NCBI RefSeq assembly: GCF_029784135.1
Contig: NC_073744.1
Span: forward strand, 69,215,593-69,279,592
Direction: 5' to 3'
DNA: 64,000 nt
From: Toxorhynchites rutilus septentrionalis
Lineage: Eukaryota; Arthropoda; Insecta; Diptera; Culicidae
Part shown: piece after piece, positions 1 to 10,723 of the stretch
Layout of the letters: the number at the start of each line of letters is the position of its first letter
Numbering within the stretch: the stretch's first letter is position 1
Program-made: the position numbers and the translations under genes
The notes under the pieces: model-generated
The model's input: only the letters and a program-made list of their open reading frames with translations
The model's database searches: none
What the model was told of the DNA's origin: nothing

Positions 1-5
1 GCGAT

Positions 6-491
6 ATGGATGCTGAAGATAGTGACTCGGAGGACGGCCCTTCCGGTTTTGGCAAACAAGTGAATGTCGAGAGCAACATTGAACGAGGCCAATCACAAGA
101 ATGCTCCTCGGGTAGCAGCAAGAAGTGGAGAGCCAGACACTGGGAAAAAATGACCTTAAATTTGGATGCAGATGCAGCCGTTGTTCTTGAAGGACATTCA
201 TCTGATCTTAGTGATCTCTGCTCGAAACATAAATGGTCTGCCGTTCAAATGTTCCATTACCTATTTGACGCAGATTTCGTCGGACTAATCACCACAGAGA
301 CAAATAAGTACGCACTGCTAAAAGGAGATACAAGATTCCGTGTGACCCTACCGGAAATGTACGAATTTTTAGGAATTGCGCTCGTTTCCGGATACGTAAA
401 ATTACCAAGTAAGCAGTTCTACTGGGAAGCAAAAGATGATACGTACTGTAGTAACGAAGACCGTTGGAGAGAAAGTAAAACACGTTGTTAA
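6..491 (+). pseudogene. piggyBac-type transposase, N-terminal segment
   Basis: This is the first of four pieces of one piggyBac-family (DDE_Tnp_1_7) transposase, an enzyme that cuts and pastes DNA at TTAA sites. It opens with an acidic serine-rich leader (DAEDSDSEDG), usual for the family, followed by the N-terminal part of the domain (HKWSAVQMFHYLFDADFVGL, then LPEMYEFLGIALVSGYVKLP). Homology fades near residue 150, where foreign sequence begins, and the stop at 489-491 belongs to that insert. The matching continuation resumes near 798. The start at 6 is the first Met; the true start could lie upstream of the window. Family assignment rests on recognised conserved blocks here and in the later pieces. 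Confidence 0.75.
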
Positions 492-797
492 CTGTTGCTG
501 TCCAAATCTGCCTTTCTGCCTTTATTATTTGTACTCTACCATCTCAGTCATCTACTCACACACACGTGAACCATACCGTTACATCTGCATACAAGCAAAC
601 TATTTGTCATGACAATGTCATGCGAAAATGCGAAAACAGAATAGAAACTGAGAGAGGTTGGCGCTCATACGGTATGAGGCATGATGTCGACGCCAACCTC
701 TCTCAGTTTCTATTCTGTTTTCGCATTTTCGCATGACATTGTCATGACAGATGGTTTGCTTGTCTGCATAGACTGATTACTATACTACACGTAAAAT
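480..797. mobile_element. foldback insertion splitting the piggyBac gene
   Basis: About 315 bp of non-coding DNA separates two collinear pieces of the transposase. Most of it is a long inverted repeat (listed separately). I could not fix exact ends or a target-site duplication. It may be a small foldback MITE or a local rearrangement. Confidence 0.5.
586..768. repeat. Near-perfect inverted repeat, 78-bp arms, 27-bp loop
   Basis: The left arm 586-663 and right arm 691-768 are reverse complements. The inner 59 bp match exactly and the outer 19 bp have only a few mismatches. The loop (664-690) itself starts with a small palindrome, CTCATACGGTATGAG. The DNA could form a cruciform and a transcript would form a long hairpin. 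Confidence 0.9.
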
Positions 798-1295
798 ATG
801 CAAATCATGAAATATCTGCATTTCAACGACAATTTACTTAATGATGGGTCCGACAAATTGTTCAAGGTTTAACCTTTGATTGAACATGCGAATGACAAGT
901 TTCTGAAAATGGGACAGCCATTGGGAAAACATTTTTCTATCGACGAAGCTATGGAGCCTTACTACGGCAGGAACTCTATGAAGCAATTCATCCGAGGAAT
1001 GCCAATTCCTTTTGGCTACAAATTTTGGTGCCTTTGTACTCATGACGGATATCTCATCAAATTTATCCCGTATGAAGGTAAAACACAAACATGTTTAGAT
1101 TTATATGCATTTTATAATGTTTTATTGATATACTTTGTAGGAAAAACTGATCGTGACCCTGGAGAACCATTGGGATCGAAGGTTGTGTCCAATTTGAGCA
1201 AAAATATTGTTGCTGAAGAAAGTTACGTGTACATAGATAATTTTTTTACCAGTTTGGCTCTTCTTGAAGATTTTGGCAAGAGGGACATAAATATC
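798..1295 (+). pseudogene. piggyBac-type transposase, first and second catalytic Asp segment
   Basis: The transposase resumes with QIMKYLHFNDN and DKLFKV, then an in-frame TAA at 870-872 where the family normally has Arg (KVRPLIE). It continues IEHANDKF, HFSIDEAMEPYYGR (first catalytic Asp), IPFGYKFWCLC and YVYIDNFFTSLALLEDF (second catalytic Asp). Between IPYEG and KTDRDPGEP lies a 63-nt insert at 1078-1140 that begins GTAAAA and ends TTTGTAG. It looks like a small intron, since removing it restores a continuous protein; it has no in-frame stop and is a multiple of three. The segment breaks off at IIGT, where a hAT element is inserted. The single early stop marks it as inactive. Confidence 0.75.
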
Positions 1296-1303
1296 ATTGG
1301 AAC

Positions 1304-2012
1304 TAGAGATGGGCAAACCGTTCACGAACGGTACGAAAGAACTAGTTCGCCGAAAAGAGTGAACGAACGGTCGTTCTTTTTCAAAGAACGGTAGTTCTCC
1401 CCACGAACTGATTGCGAGCGAACGGTTTGTGAACGAACTAGATCCGAAAGAACGGTTTGCGAGTGAACTGTTTGAGAGTGATCTGTTCGTGAACGAACTG
1501 GTTCAGAACGAACTGTTTGCGAGTGAACTGTACGAGAAAGAACTGATTGAGAGTGAACTGTTTGGGAACGAACTGTTTGAGAACGAAGTGTTGGCGGGCT
1601 GGACGGTATGGATAAATATAACGAGAACGCTTGTAAGGAAAATAAAACGATATTGTCATTTATGAGCAAAACGCATCTAACGCAGGGTTTATTTTGTTAA
1701 TGTATACTCAATTTTGTGCGCATCAGATTATTACATAAACTTTTGTTGACCGATAAAAATATTTTCACATACAGTTTGCGACTTTTAAAGAAGAAGCAGC
1801 TTATCTTCCCCCACTAAATTTCAAAAATATAATCCAATCCAACGATATCAATTGATAGCTGTCTATTGATGTTGGATTCCGGCTAACATTCTATGTTGTT
1901 CTTAATACCGCTGAACGAAAGAGCGAAAGAACGGTTCAAAAGAACTGATTCACTTAGATGAACGGTTAATGAGTGAACCGTTCATCAAAATGAACTGTTT
2001 TGCCCATCTCTA
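1304..2012. mobile_element. Non-autonomous hAT element (MITE), 709 bp, copy 1
   Basis: The ends are inverted repeats TAGAGATGGGCAAA / TTTGCCCATCTCTA, typical of hAT elements. They are flanked by a perfect 8-bp target-site duplication ATTGGAAC (1296-1303 and 2013-2020), the length hAT transposases make. Element plus one duplication copy is 717 bp, a multiple of three, and removing it restores the piggyBac reading frame exactly. No transposase is encoded. A diverged second copy, in opposite orientation, lies at 27337-29372. Confidence 0.9.
1321..1600. repeat. GAAC-rich subterminal minisatellite of hAT copy 1
   Basis: Repeats of about 15-30 bp built on GTGAACTGTTTGAGAG and GAACGAACTG. The array gives long open frames in several frames (repeated ELF/SEL or SQTV-like peptides), which are artefacts of the repeat. 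A diverged equivalent is at 29020-29360. Subterminal arrays of this kind often bind the hAT transposase (inference). Confidence 0.8.
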
Positions 2013-2472
2013 ATTGGAACCATCCGTAACAACCGCATTGAAAAGGCGCCGTTAGAATCCATGAAAAAGCAAGCTCGTGGATCATATGACATTGTGCGTT
2101 ATACTGAAACAAACATCACCATTGTTCGTTGGAATGACAATAATGTTGTCAATATGGCTACAAATGTCAAAAACGACAACATTGTCCTACGTGGAGGTAC
2201 GTGTAAGAGATACATTAAGGCTGAGAAAAAAAGAGGATCAATATCCCAACCCCATCTTTGCAAAATGTACAACAAAGGAATGGATGGAGTTGATCTCTTC
2301 GACTCTCAACGAGGGCTATACCGCTGCACCATCCGTAATAAGAAGTGGTATTGGGCCTTTTTCCGATTTGTGGTGAACGGTGGGGTTGTCAATCTTTGGC
2401 ATATCTACAGAAAGAATCACGGAAATGGACCTTTGATTAATTTCGTCAGAGCTATCTGTGAAGGACTTCTAA
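2013..2472 (+). pseudogene. piggyBac-type transposase, third catalytic Asp segment
   Basis: Continuation of the same transposase in the same frame after the hAT element: GTIRNNRIEKAPLE, then DIVRYTETNITIVRWNDN and NVVNMATN. Next comes the signature YNKGMDGVDLFDSQRGLYR containing the third catalytic Asp, then KKWYWAFFRFVVNGGVVNLW. With the earlier segments, all three catalytic Asp (DDD triad) are kept. The coding sequence is cut at the Leu-Ser junction after CEGLL by the 3.5-kb PIF-like element; later residues in this open frame (RGCPHTTW onward) belong to that insert. Confidence 0.85.
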
Positions 2473-5400
2473 GGGGCTGTCCACATACCACGTGGACAAC
2501 TTTAGGGGGGGTAGGGGTTACGGAAATGTCCACGCTTGTCAACGGCCAGGGGGGAGGGGGTTTAGATAATGTCCACGTGGAATCGGTAAATATTTTTTAT
2601 ATAAAACATTCATGTTTATAGTCAAAATTGAATGAGGTCTGTTCTGTATTTTCAAGATTGTTAAAACTATACGCCCACCCTGAGAATTCTGTATTCATCA
2701 ATAAAAATACTAAGTTGCCTGAGAGTGCTGCCTGGTCAAACATCAATATTTTTTCATAATACTGAACTTCTTCCCTGAAATGTATATTCTGAAAGAAACG
2801 CACATGAACTTGGATCGAATAATTTATTCCAATCGGTAATAGAGGCCCATGGGTTCCGTCAGAACAAATACTCCCAAAGACACGAAAAATGTTGGAATAT
2901 TTGTAGTATTGAAAATCACGACTTAAGTGCGGGTTTCTATTCAGCTTCCGCTCTTGATGACAAAACTGATTCGTTTCTATTTTTCGAAATCTCTACAGGT
3001 TTTCCGAAAATTGGAACGTACAAAAAAATCTTCCATATTTACAGTGGTGTATTGTAGATTGAAAGAACATATCCGATGTCAAATATCGCAAATATATCAA
3101 ATATCGCAAATATCAAATATCACAAGTATCTAATCTCTCTCTAGAGATGCAAAACGAGTTCATTGAAATCCTGATGGGTCATGTAAAGTAGGAAATAGTT
3201 ATGTATAATACATAGATCATCGAAACAATATGGGATTATGTTCGACAGTACTCCTGGTTGCATCGCACAATTATCGAATATTTGAAATAATCCCACACGT
3301 CAATATTGAAAATGGTATGGTCTATGTAAAACAATTTTTGTTTAGATGGAAAATTAGACTGCTGATTTGGGTAACGACCTCCTTCATCAACTGTCGTTTT
3401 CCGCGTCTTCTTTAAGATCCACTTGACGAGAACTTACTATCTCTCTATGGGGCTCTGAGGTTTTGTTACGATTGTAATCTTCGAGCACCACAATCACGTT
3501 CTTTAGGCATACAATTCGATCGCCTTCAATTCACGATTCAGCCGAAAAGACCATTCAATAATAACGAGTTCGCTGCTGAAAGGAAAAATCGTCATCAGAT
3601 AAACAAGCTAGACGGAAGAACTAGACTAAAAATGGCTAAAAAAAATAAGACGTGAATGCTGGAGTACTTCGTCGTTTCATCGGAAATGCAGGAGCGGTCA
3701 AAATCGTCCAAAGAAGTAGCCGGAATTTTTGAAGCCATTCAAGCTCGGCGCCTGTTATTAACATCTGATAGTGAACTAAAAACGTCGATTCTGCAACTGG
3801 AAAATTAATACGACGAAGTTTCAAAAAGTGAGTTTTTGTTAGAGATACCAATATTCCGTAGGTATTTGAATGCCCCTGAAATCACGTGGACGATACCAAT
3901 CATTGGACTAGTGAAAATCATAATGAAATCTTCCAAGAAACGTTACCTACAGTGTTAAAAACACACAAAAAACTCGATAACAAGGGTTGATTGGAGGGAT
4001 GACAACCAAGACATCCGTCTCAGGTCATGTGTCACCCGGTCACGCTACGCCACTGCACGGACCGTATCTCTGGAGATCTATTTCATGCAATGATGTTTTT
4101 TTTATTGATATCTGGCAATTTTTATAATATAATTCTATTAGGTTGTATGAAAAGTTCATGATGCTACGGACGACAATCAAATCGAGACACTTATCAAGAT
4201 TGAACTTCGGTACACGCCACATGTATTAGTAGATTAGCTACAGTTCTCTAAAACCATCGTTCATGAGCACCAGATGAAGCATGGGTATGAAAAGCGCTTC
4301 AATGTATGGACTACCTACTAACCCATATTCCGGATCCCGATCGGATTTAACATATTGCAATCCGAACGAGATCAACTTTCGCATTCTGCAATCCAAGGTT
4401 GCAACATTCGTACAACCCGATGGAATTTGACTCAATCAGATTAAAGAATGCGACATTGTGCTAATTTCAAATCTATTCGGATCCCGAAACGCATCTCAAT
4501 GTGCAATTCGTTTCCTAAACGCAACGAAAATACATATTTGTAGTGAACTGTGAAGGGCAAATCAATCACAATTATGTTGAATTAAAGAAATCTTAGGCAT
4601 GTGAATTGAATCCCAAAACAGGTTTTCGCCTGAAGGAAGTCGTGATCTGGGTCTGGTGGGCCTGGAAGCAAATCTGTGTTATGAGCTTTTAACAAACCAA
4701 TAATCTCGATGAATTCCAACTAGGATTGGGCGCTCTTGGATCTATGTTCAGAATATCGATATTTTTCTCTCTGATTTCCGATTTTTTGGGTTAATTATTT
4801 GTACTCCAAAAATCATGGAAATCGATCTTTTTTTTCGATATTTCCGATCTTTTTAAGTGCAGATATTTTTTTTGTAAATTTGTTTTTGATTGGACATTGA
4901 TTTTAACCTCATCCAAAACCACCTGACAAATTTCATAAATATTTCAAATTTCAAAGTCGTAGATTTAGGATATGGCTGTTTTGTAAGATTGGTCATTACA
5001 AAACAAGTGATCGCAAATTATATTAACACCATCACATTAACACATTGCGGACCACTCACGAGTTTTCTCGTGTTTCGCGTTCCGTCTGCTACGGATGGAT
5101 CACGAAATAACCCGTGTTTTCTACACTTGAAGGTTAAATCCTTGGTTTGCCAAGAATCTAACAAGGCCTACCGATGACTCGCCTTCGTCTCATCCACATC
5201 GAAGGAAACGATCTCATTCGTTGAATCTGAACAAATGAAGCGTTCAAGTTTGCCTCAAAACGCGCGGTCCTAAATGTGCTAACCAGGCTGGCAGTAAAAA
5301 TTGTGAAGAAATTGGATTACATCGGGGTTAGCTGAAGCGTTCTTTTCTAGACCTGAGACTTATACAGTAAACATTCATTAACTATGCGAAAAAGGAAGAC

Positions 5401-5972
5401 CAGTTATCGACATTCGCGTTTTAACTGGTCCGACATGTTAAATGTCAAATAAAATCGAGTGGAACTTCAATAAATTGTTTGATTCGCGTTGATCATGAAA
5501 TTGGATGAACAAAAAGATTCCAATGGAAGTTTCGCACTGAGTGCGACAACTGGTATGAAATTTAATTTGAAGAAATTATTTCTCTGTAATTTAATCAATA
5601 TTTTGTCATGCGAAAATAATCTCAATTTTCATAACATTTCAAATTACATTGAATTTCCCCCACAGCAATCCTTCCATTTGAATATGGCGTCGATTGTTTA
5701 CGAAATTCTGCTTTTTAACTGGTCTAGGGCCAGCGAATCCATATATAATATGGATTATATGAATAAAACATGGATTAGAAAGTAGAATCAAACTTGAAAT
5801 AAAATTTAAGCGAAAAAATAGAATTTTCTTCATTTTTTTTTCCAAAAACTATAGGAATGTCCACGTGGACAACAGGGGGAGGGGTATAAGAAATGTCCAC
5901 GCTTGTCCACAGAGGGGGAGGGGGGTGTCTAAAATCATGCTTTTTCTGTCCACGTGGTATGTGGACAGCCCC
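2473..5972. mobile_element. PIF/Harbinger-like non-autonomous element, 3500 bp
   Basis: The termini are a 26-bp perfect inverted repeat starting GGGGCTGTCCACATACC, with exact mirror at 5947-5972. They are flanked by the trinucleotide TAA (2470-2472 and 5973-5975), and a 3-bp TAA/TTA duplication with GG-starting ends is characteristic of PIF/Harbinger elements. Removing the element and one TAA rejoins the piggyBac codons (CTA AGT). Subterminal regions at both ends repeat the words GTCCACGTGGAC and GTCCACGCTTGTC next to G-rich tracts. I see no transposase inside, only short open frames, one nested MITE and a short AAATATC-type repeat near 3083-3130. The family name is inferred from ends and duplication only. 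Confidence 0.8.
5041..5278. mobile_element. TTAA-flanked MITE, 238 bp
   Basis: Ends CACATTGCGGACC / CGGTCCTAAATGTG form imperfect inverted repeats. They are flanked by TTAA (5037-5040) and CTAA (5279-5282), a TTAA duplication with one substitution. TTAA targeting points to a piggyBac-type mobilising transposase. It is nested inside the 3.5-kb PIF-like element and is therefore younger than it. Confidence 0.7.
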
Positions 5973-6130
5973 TAAGTGACATGAATCCAGCAAGGATCGA
6001 GTTCATGCAGATCAAGCCTAAACACTCGAAGTCATCGGAAGTTAGGTTTGATGGAATAAATCATTTCATTAATACGAATCCAACTGGTACCCAACGAAGG
6101 TGTGTATGTATATATGTAGGTTTAAATTAG
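5973..6130 (+). pseudogene. piggyBac-type transposase, C-terminal tail
   Basis: The frame left at 2472 continues here as SDMNPARIEFMQIKPKHS, then FDGINHFINTNPTGTQRRC, the linker that precedes the cysteine-rich domain in piggyBac transposases. After QRR the sequence GAAG|GTGTGTATGT looks like a splice donor, so the Cys-rich exon may have been lost or be unrecognisable. Read through, the frame stops at 6128-6130. No TTAA terminus of the parent element was recognised. Confidence 0.7.
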
Positions 6131-6702
6131 AATGTTAAATATTAGAATTACTCTAGGACATAAGTTAGCTATAATCACACGCACACACATATACACACCA
6201 AATACACAAACCTGGAGTTGAGCGACATACCATAAAACCACAATAGCTGAAATACACATGTATATGTTTCGAGAAGAAACATACGACATAAAAACTTGGG
6301 GAAAAGGAAAGCACTACTGGGTCTATAAAAAAGCTCTTTATCCAAGGCACAATGGTCATAGAAAACTTGGAAACTGTAGTTCATACAGAGCGGACCGAAA
6401 AATTAGGTAAAGAGCATTTTATAATAGAAGAATTATACCCACCCAGTTTCAAATATATTCGAGCGGTTATAAGCACCACGTCGGTCGGGCGACGAAAAGG
6501 GCTACAAAAGTGTTGGAATCTAGCTCCTCTTTGCCCCCGCTTTCACCATTTCCTATAGTTGCTGCTATAAATGAACTCGATACTTTCACTGACCGAAATG
6601 GCATCACTGCAGTGATTGTTTTTTCTCTTTCTCCCTGAACTGTCATTCAAAACAAAACAGAGAATGGATAGAGAATCATATTTCGTAGGTATGAAAAGTT
6701 TT
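6131..6702. other. Unassigned non-coding stretch
   Basis: It contains a short alternating purine-pyrimidine tract (ACACGCACACACATATACAC near 6178) and no convincing gene. Open frames here are short and unlike known proteins. Confidence 0.4.
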
Positions 6703-7154
6703 GACGTAGGACTACGTCTTTCATTTCTATACCGGGGTGTAAAATCAAAGTTTCGAAAACGAAAGCGTTAGGCCGGAGACCGAGATTTTGAGCGTTAATA
6801 GCTCCTAAACAACTGAACGAAATGGTATGATAAACACTTCATTCGAAAGATAAAATGTCTACGCGTTCTATACTTGTTACTTTTGACGTGGGACTACGTC
6901 TAACCGGAATATATGGAGGGTAAAATGAAAACCTAAACACAGAACATGCAGGAAAAAATTAAAGATTTCGAATGCTTATAGCTCGAACATTTCGTACTGG
7001 ATAGGAGAGATGTTTGCATCACTTGATAGGGAATATTTCTACGCATCTATCGCAACTAACAAAATGTTGTTTTTCATTAGATAAACAATTGAATAACTTT
7101 AAAATACTAGGCGTTATCTAAACGCCCTAACTGCATCGTTTTGATTGGCCCGAT

Positions 7155-7745
7155 TTACGGTTTCCCTAACACAGCCATCAAAACCAAGCAGCCTTGGGGA
7201 AATCGGCATTGCAAATACATGAAATTAGGGGGACTTTTGTTCTCATCGAAAAATGTTCCCTAACACAGACTTTAAAACCAAGCAGCGAAATCGGTATTGC
7301 AAACACACGAAAGAGCCTAGAGGCGAGTGAACTGAAAAGTTTAAACCCTCTTAAAGCCAAAAAGAAGAAGAAGAACACACGAAAGTAGGGGGAGCTTTTG
7401 TTCCCACCGAAATGTGTTCCCTAATAGAGATTTCTAAACCAAGGTGCCTGGAGAAATCGGTATTTCAAATTCATGCAAGTCGGGGGTATTTTTGTTCCGA
7501 CTGGAATGTGTTTCCCTAACACAGACTTCAAATCCATGGAGCGTGGGGAAATCGGCATTGCGAATTCATACAAATCGGGGGTATTTTTGTTCCGATTGAA
7601 ATGTGTTTCCCTAACACAGACTTCAAAACCGAGGTTTCTGGGGAAATCGGCTCTGCAAATAAATGCAAACTGCGAGCACTTTTGTCCTCGCTTGCCTTTG
7701 TGCAGAGTGGAATATGTCTGTCCTAACATGATCTTCTAAACTTAG
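7155..7745 (+). repeat. Degenerate ~95-100 bp tandem repeats
   Basis: About six units start with CCCTAACACAGACTTCAAA or close variants, at roughly 7164, 7258, 7419, 7514, 7610 and 7711. Each contains GGGGAAATCGGCATTGCAAA and TTTTGTTCC. The third interval is stretched by a short insert near 7310-7385. The open frames here simply follow the repeat. Confidence 0.8.
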
Positions 7746-7867
7746 GAACCTGGGAAAATCGTGCAGACACTAGAAGCGAATGAACTTCCCAGTATCGAGA
7801 AGTATGTACACTTTTGGGATGTTCAGGATGTTCAGAGGGAAATGTAAAATAAAATAATCGTTTGATA

Positions 7868-8016
7868 TTTTTTTTTTTGTCTTTATTGGAAAGATTTTCA
7901 GCCTTAGGCTGGTTCATCAAACGTTTGATAATTCTTCCGTACATATATTTTGTTCTAGTCATCATACCAAACGTAAAAGGTCCGTCATTAAATTTCCTTG
8001 TAACGAAGAACAATCA
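7868..8016 (-). mobile_element. 3' end fragment of a non-LTR retrotransposon
   Basis: On the minus strand the sequence reads GAACCAGCCTAAGGCTGAAAA, an AATAAAGA signal and a poly-A run (poly-T at 7871-7880 on plus). The same terminal motif, GAACCAGCC...GGCTGAAAACCTCT...AATAAAAAAAA, ends the larger element at 35941. It is therefore a severely 5'-truncated LINE, or a SINE sharing that tail. Confidence 0.6.
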
Positions 8017-8281
8017 ATCACAATAAATGAATTGACTTTACACGGAATTTGTTCATTTTTTTCACTCACAGAGCAAATATATTGAACTCAATTGAATTTG
8101 GAAACTGTTTCATTCAATCAAGAATTTAATCAATACAAACGAATGATTGCTAAGCTAAGGTAGTTCCACGTCAACCTTGCGGTTATATCATAGATATAAC
8201 CCACTCATTTTTTTGATCCAAAAACTTGTTTCAATAGTCTTAAAATTGCTTTCAAAACAGGCTATTGAAATCACCAATCGG

Positions 8282-8316
8282 TATATAAGCGAGCGCCGCT
8301 CGGAAATCCACTCAGT
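8282..8316 (+). promoter_or_regulatory. Core promoter in H2: TATA box plus TCAGT initiator
   Basis: TATATAA (8282-8288) lies 32 bp before the A of TCAGT (8312-8316), the spacing and initiator consensus of arthropod Pol II promoters. The same pair recurs in the other H copies (12144, 18859, 33399; reverse strand near 22452). Confidence 0.6.
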
Positions 8317-8574
8317 TCTAATTGAACAGCGATTGGAGCATGTTGTCGCTGTTCTGGTGAAGCTCTTCATTTATCATGAAAGCGCGGATGAACGGATGAA
8401 CCAAGAGCCTGTTTGTGCACCTTAGGCCAGAAGGGAATCCATCAGGAGGAGAGTGATGCCACAAACGGTTCCCCGGGAAGACATCGCTACACACACATAC
8501 ACGCGCAGAATTCTTTCCGTTTGGATGCCATTCAGCATCGAGAAAGTTCCGGAAAGATCTAATCATTACTGGGA

Positions 8575-9260
8575 AATAATCAGCCAGTTCCTCTGGGAAT
8601 TTAAAAATACATTCATGTGAAAGAGTTTATTTGAATGTTTTCTATTCATGTAACACTGTGACCAAATATTTTTCAATCAAGTACTATTAACAGGTTATCG
8701 AGTTAGTATTAACCACTGGTGGGCTTCCAGTATCGAGGAAAATGTGGAAATATCTAATCGTTACTGAAAATAATCTGCCAGTTCCTCTGGGAATTTAAAA
8801 TTACATTCATGTGAAAGAGTTTATTTTAATGTTTTCTATCCATGTAACACTGTGACCAAATATGTTTCAATCAAGTGCTATTAACAGATGGTTATCGAGT
8901 TAGCATTAATCACTGGTGGGCTTCCAGTATCGAGGAAAATGTGGAAATATCTAATCGTTACTGAAAATAATCTCCCAGTTCCTCTGGGAATTTAAAAATA
9001 CATTCATGTGAAAAAGTTTATTTGAATGTTTTCTATCCATGTAACACTGTGACCAAATATGTTTCAAGCAAGTGCTATTAACAGATGGTTATCGAATTAG
9101 CATTAACCACAGGTGGACTTCCAGTATCGAGGAAAATGTGGAAATATCTAATCGTTACTGAAAATAATCTGCCAGTTCCTCTGGGAATTTAAAAATACAT
9201 TCATGTGAAAAAGTTTATTTGAATATTTTCTATCCATGTAACACTGTGACCAAATACATT
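8575..9260 (+). repeat. ~197-bp tandem repeat array, four units (H2)
   Basis: CCAGTTCCTCTGGGAATTT recurs at 8584, 8778, 8975 (CTCCCAG variant) and 9172, giving periods of 194, 197 and 197 bp. Each unit carries GGTTATCGAGTTAGCATTA and CTTCCAGTATCGAGGAAAA. Confidence 0.85.
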
Positions 9261-10125
9261 TGGTTTTGTGGTTTTTCAATCAATCGCAATTAACAGGATA
9301 GTTTCTGAAGATTATTCTTCCCCATCAGTAGGATATTTCCGTATCCAATATTGTATGCGCCCGCAATCGATTATTGCTCAGTCGCCGAAAGTTCCGAGCT
9401 CAGAGAGTTCATTCCCCTCTAGTTTTCCTTCCAAATTGCCATCGTAAACCACACCTTCTCTCGATTCAATCACACACAAAAAGCATACTTAAGCGATATC
9501 CTGGTGGTGAGACACATTCATTTTTCGTGAGGACATCGACAAAACAACATCGTTGCGTAACGTGCTGGAGGAGCTGGACGGCGAAGGATCGACACATACA
9601 CGCACAGAATTCTTTCCGTTTGGATGCCATTCAGCATCGAGAAAGTTCCGGAAAGATCTAATCATTGCTGGAAAGTAATCTGCCAGTTCCTCTGGGAATT
9701 TAAAAATACATTCATGTGAAAGAGTTTATTTGAATGTTTTCTATCCATGTAACACTGTGACCAAATATTATTCAATCAAGTACTATAAACAGGTGGTTAT
9801 CGAGTTAGTATTAACCACTGGTGGGTTTCCAGTATCGAGGAAAATGTGAAAATATCTAATCGTTGCTGGAAAATAATCTGCCAGTTCCCCTTGGAATTGA
9901 AAATTACATTCAAGCGAAAGAGTTTATTTTAATGTTTTCTATCCATAAAATATCCATATAATACATTTGGGTTTGTGATTTGTCAATCAAGTACAGTTAG
10001 CAGGTTAGCTTCTGAAGATTATTCTTCAGAACAAAGTTTTTCGTATCCTATATTGGATGCATAAAACCTTGTGCCTCCAACGTAACGCTCTCGTTTTCGA
10101 AGTCTCCCAAATATTCATCATTTAT

Positions 10126-10720
10126 GATAATGATAATTCGATGCAGATGGGTGCCATTGACTATGGATTTGAAGAAATTACATTGAAGATTTTTTTTTTT
10201 CGAATGCCGTAAGCGATCGTCGTTTCCAATCGTTGGGAAGGGGGGAAATATTTGTGCTAATTAATTCCGAGCCGGAATCCATTCCGCCTTTAAGCGTTAA
10301 TAATTCTGATCCGGATCAATGATGATTCCAACTGTCGGGGCTTGGGGAGGGGGTACTATTTGCGCTGGCTCTTTCCGAGGAGGAATCGATTTCTCCTTTG
10401 AACGATCCTTTCCAAGGTCCGACCGAGGCATAGCGAGTATAGGACGGCATACGTTTGCCTGATGCATTACGTCTGCCCGGCGCAAAATCATAGTCTATAC
10501 ATACTCGCGCACCAGGGTACGTATATGAGAAGATAACCTGGGGTGGCATTGCGCATTTCGAAACGAGCAACTCGTCTCGAGAAAATTCGAACTCAAATCG
10601 AATTGGTTTTAGTATTATGTATCTTTTTCAAGTTCATATTTTTGGTGTACTAGATTTAGAGCAAAATTTGTCTCGTAGAGAGATGTAAAATGTTTGGGTT
10701 CGTAAACAAAGCTGGTCAAA
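10126..10720. other. Unassigned non-coding stretch
   Basis: It includes a T-run and a G-rich segment (GGGGCTTGGGGAGGGGG near 10338). Two overlapping open frames on the minus strand lack recognisable domains. No gene is supported. Confidence 0.4.
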
Positions 10721-10723
10721 GGC

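Larger units (their letters stand above)
6703..8204 (+). mobile_element. Diverged H-family element with internal tandem array
   Basis: It begins with the H-family head GACGTAGGACTACGTC followed by about 190 bp shared with the other copies. A second, diverged head GACGTGGGACTACGTC follows at 6896. It ends with an H-type tail (CCACGTCAACCTTGCGG then ATAGATATAACCCAC). Between them lie a ~100-bp tandem array and an antisense retroelement end, so it differs from the promoter-bearing H copies downstream. Confidence 0.55.
8214..10125 (+). mobile_element. H-family element, copy H2 (head missing)
   Basis: It starts inside the family consensus at GATCCAAAAACTTGTTTC, carries the TATA/initiator core, then four ~197-bp tandem units. 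Two further blocks with the CA-rich tract and the GCTCAGTCGCCGAAAG segment follow. It fades out in the AACGTAACGCTCTCG tail near 10100 without the usual terminal TAGTCCTACGTC. No long conserved protein is encoded. Confidence 0.7.

Noticed and set aside
1322..1669. Open frames full of SQTV/ELF-type repeated peptides (also 28860-29395)
   Set aside because: They follow the GAAC/GTTC minisatellite of the hAT MITE in several frames and on both strands; no start context, domain or conservation beyond the DNA repeat.
8318..8566. Antisense frame recurring in H copies (8318, 12068, 18889, 33435), with RLWHHSPPDGFPSGLRCTN
   Set aside because: Similarity between copies follows from DNA identity; lengths and ends differ, frames shift between copies, and part is translation of a CA-repeat (THTHTRA on the other strand).
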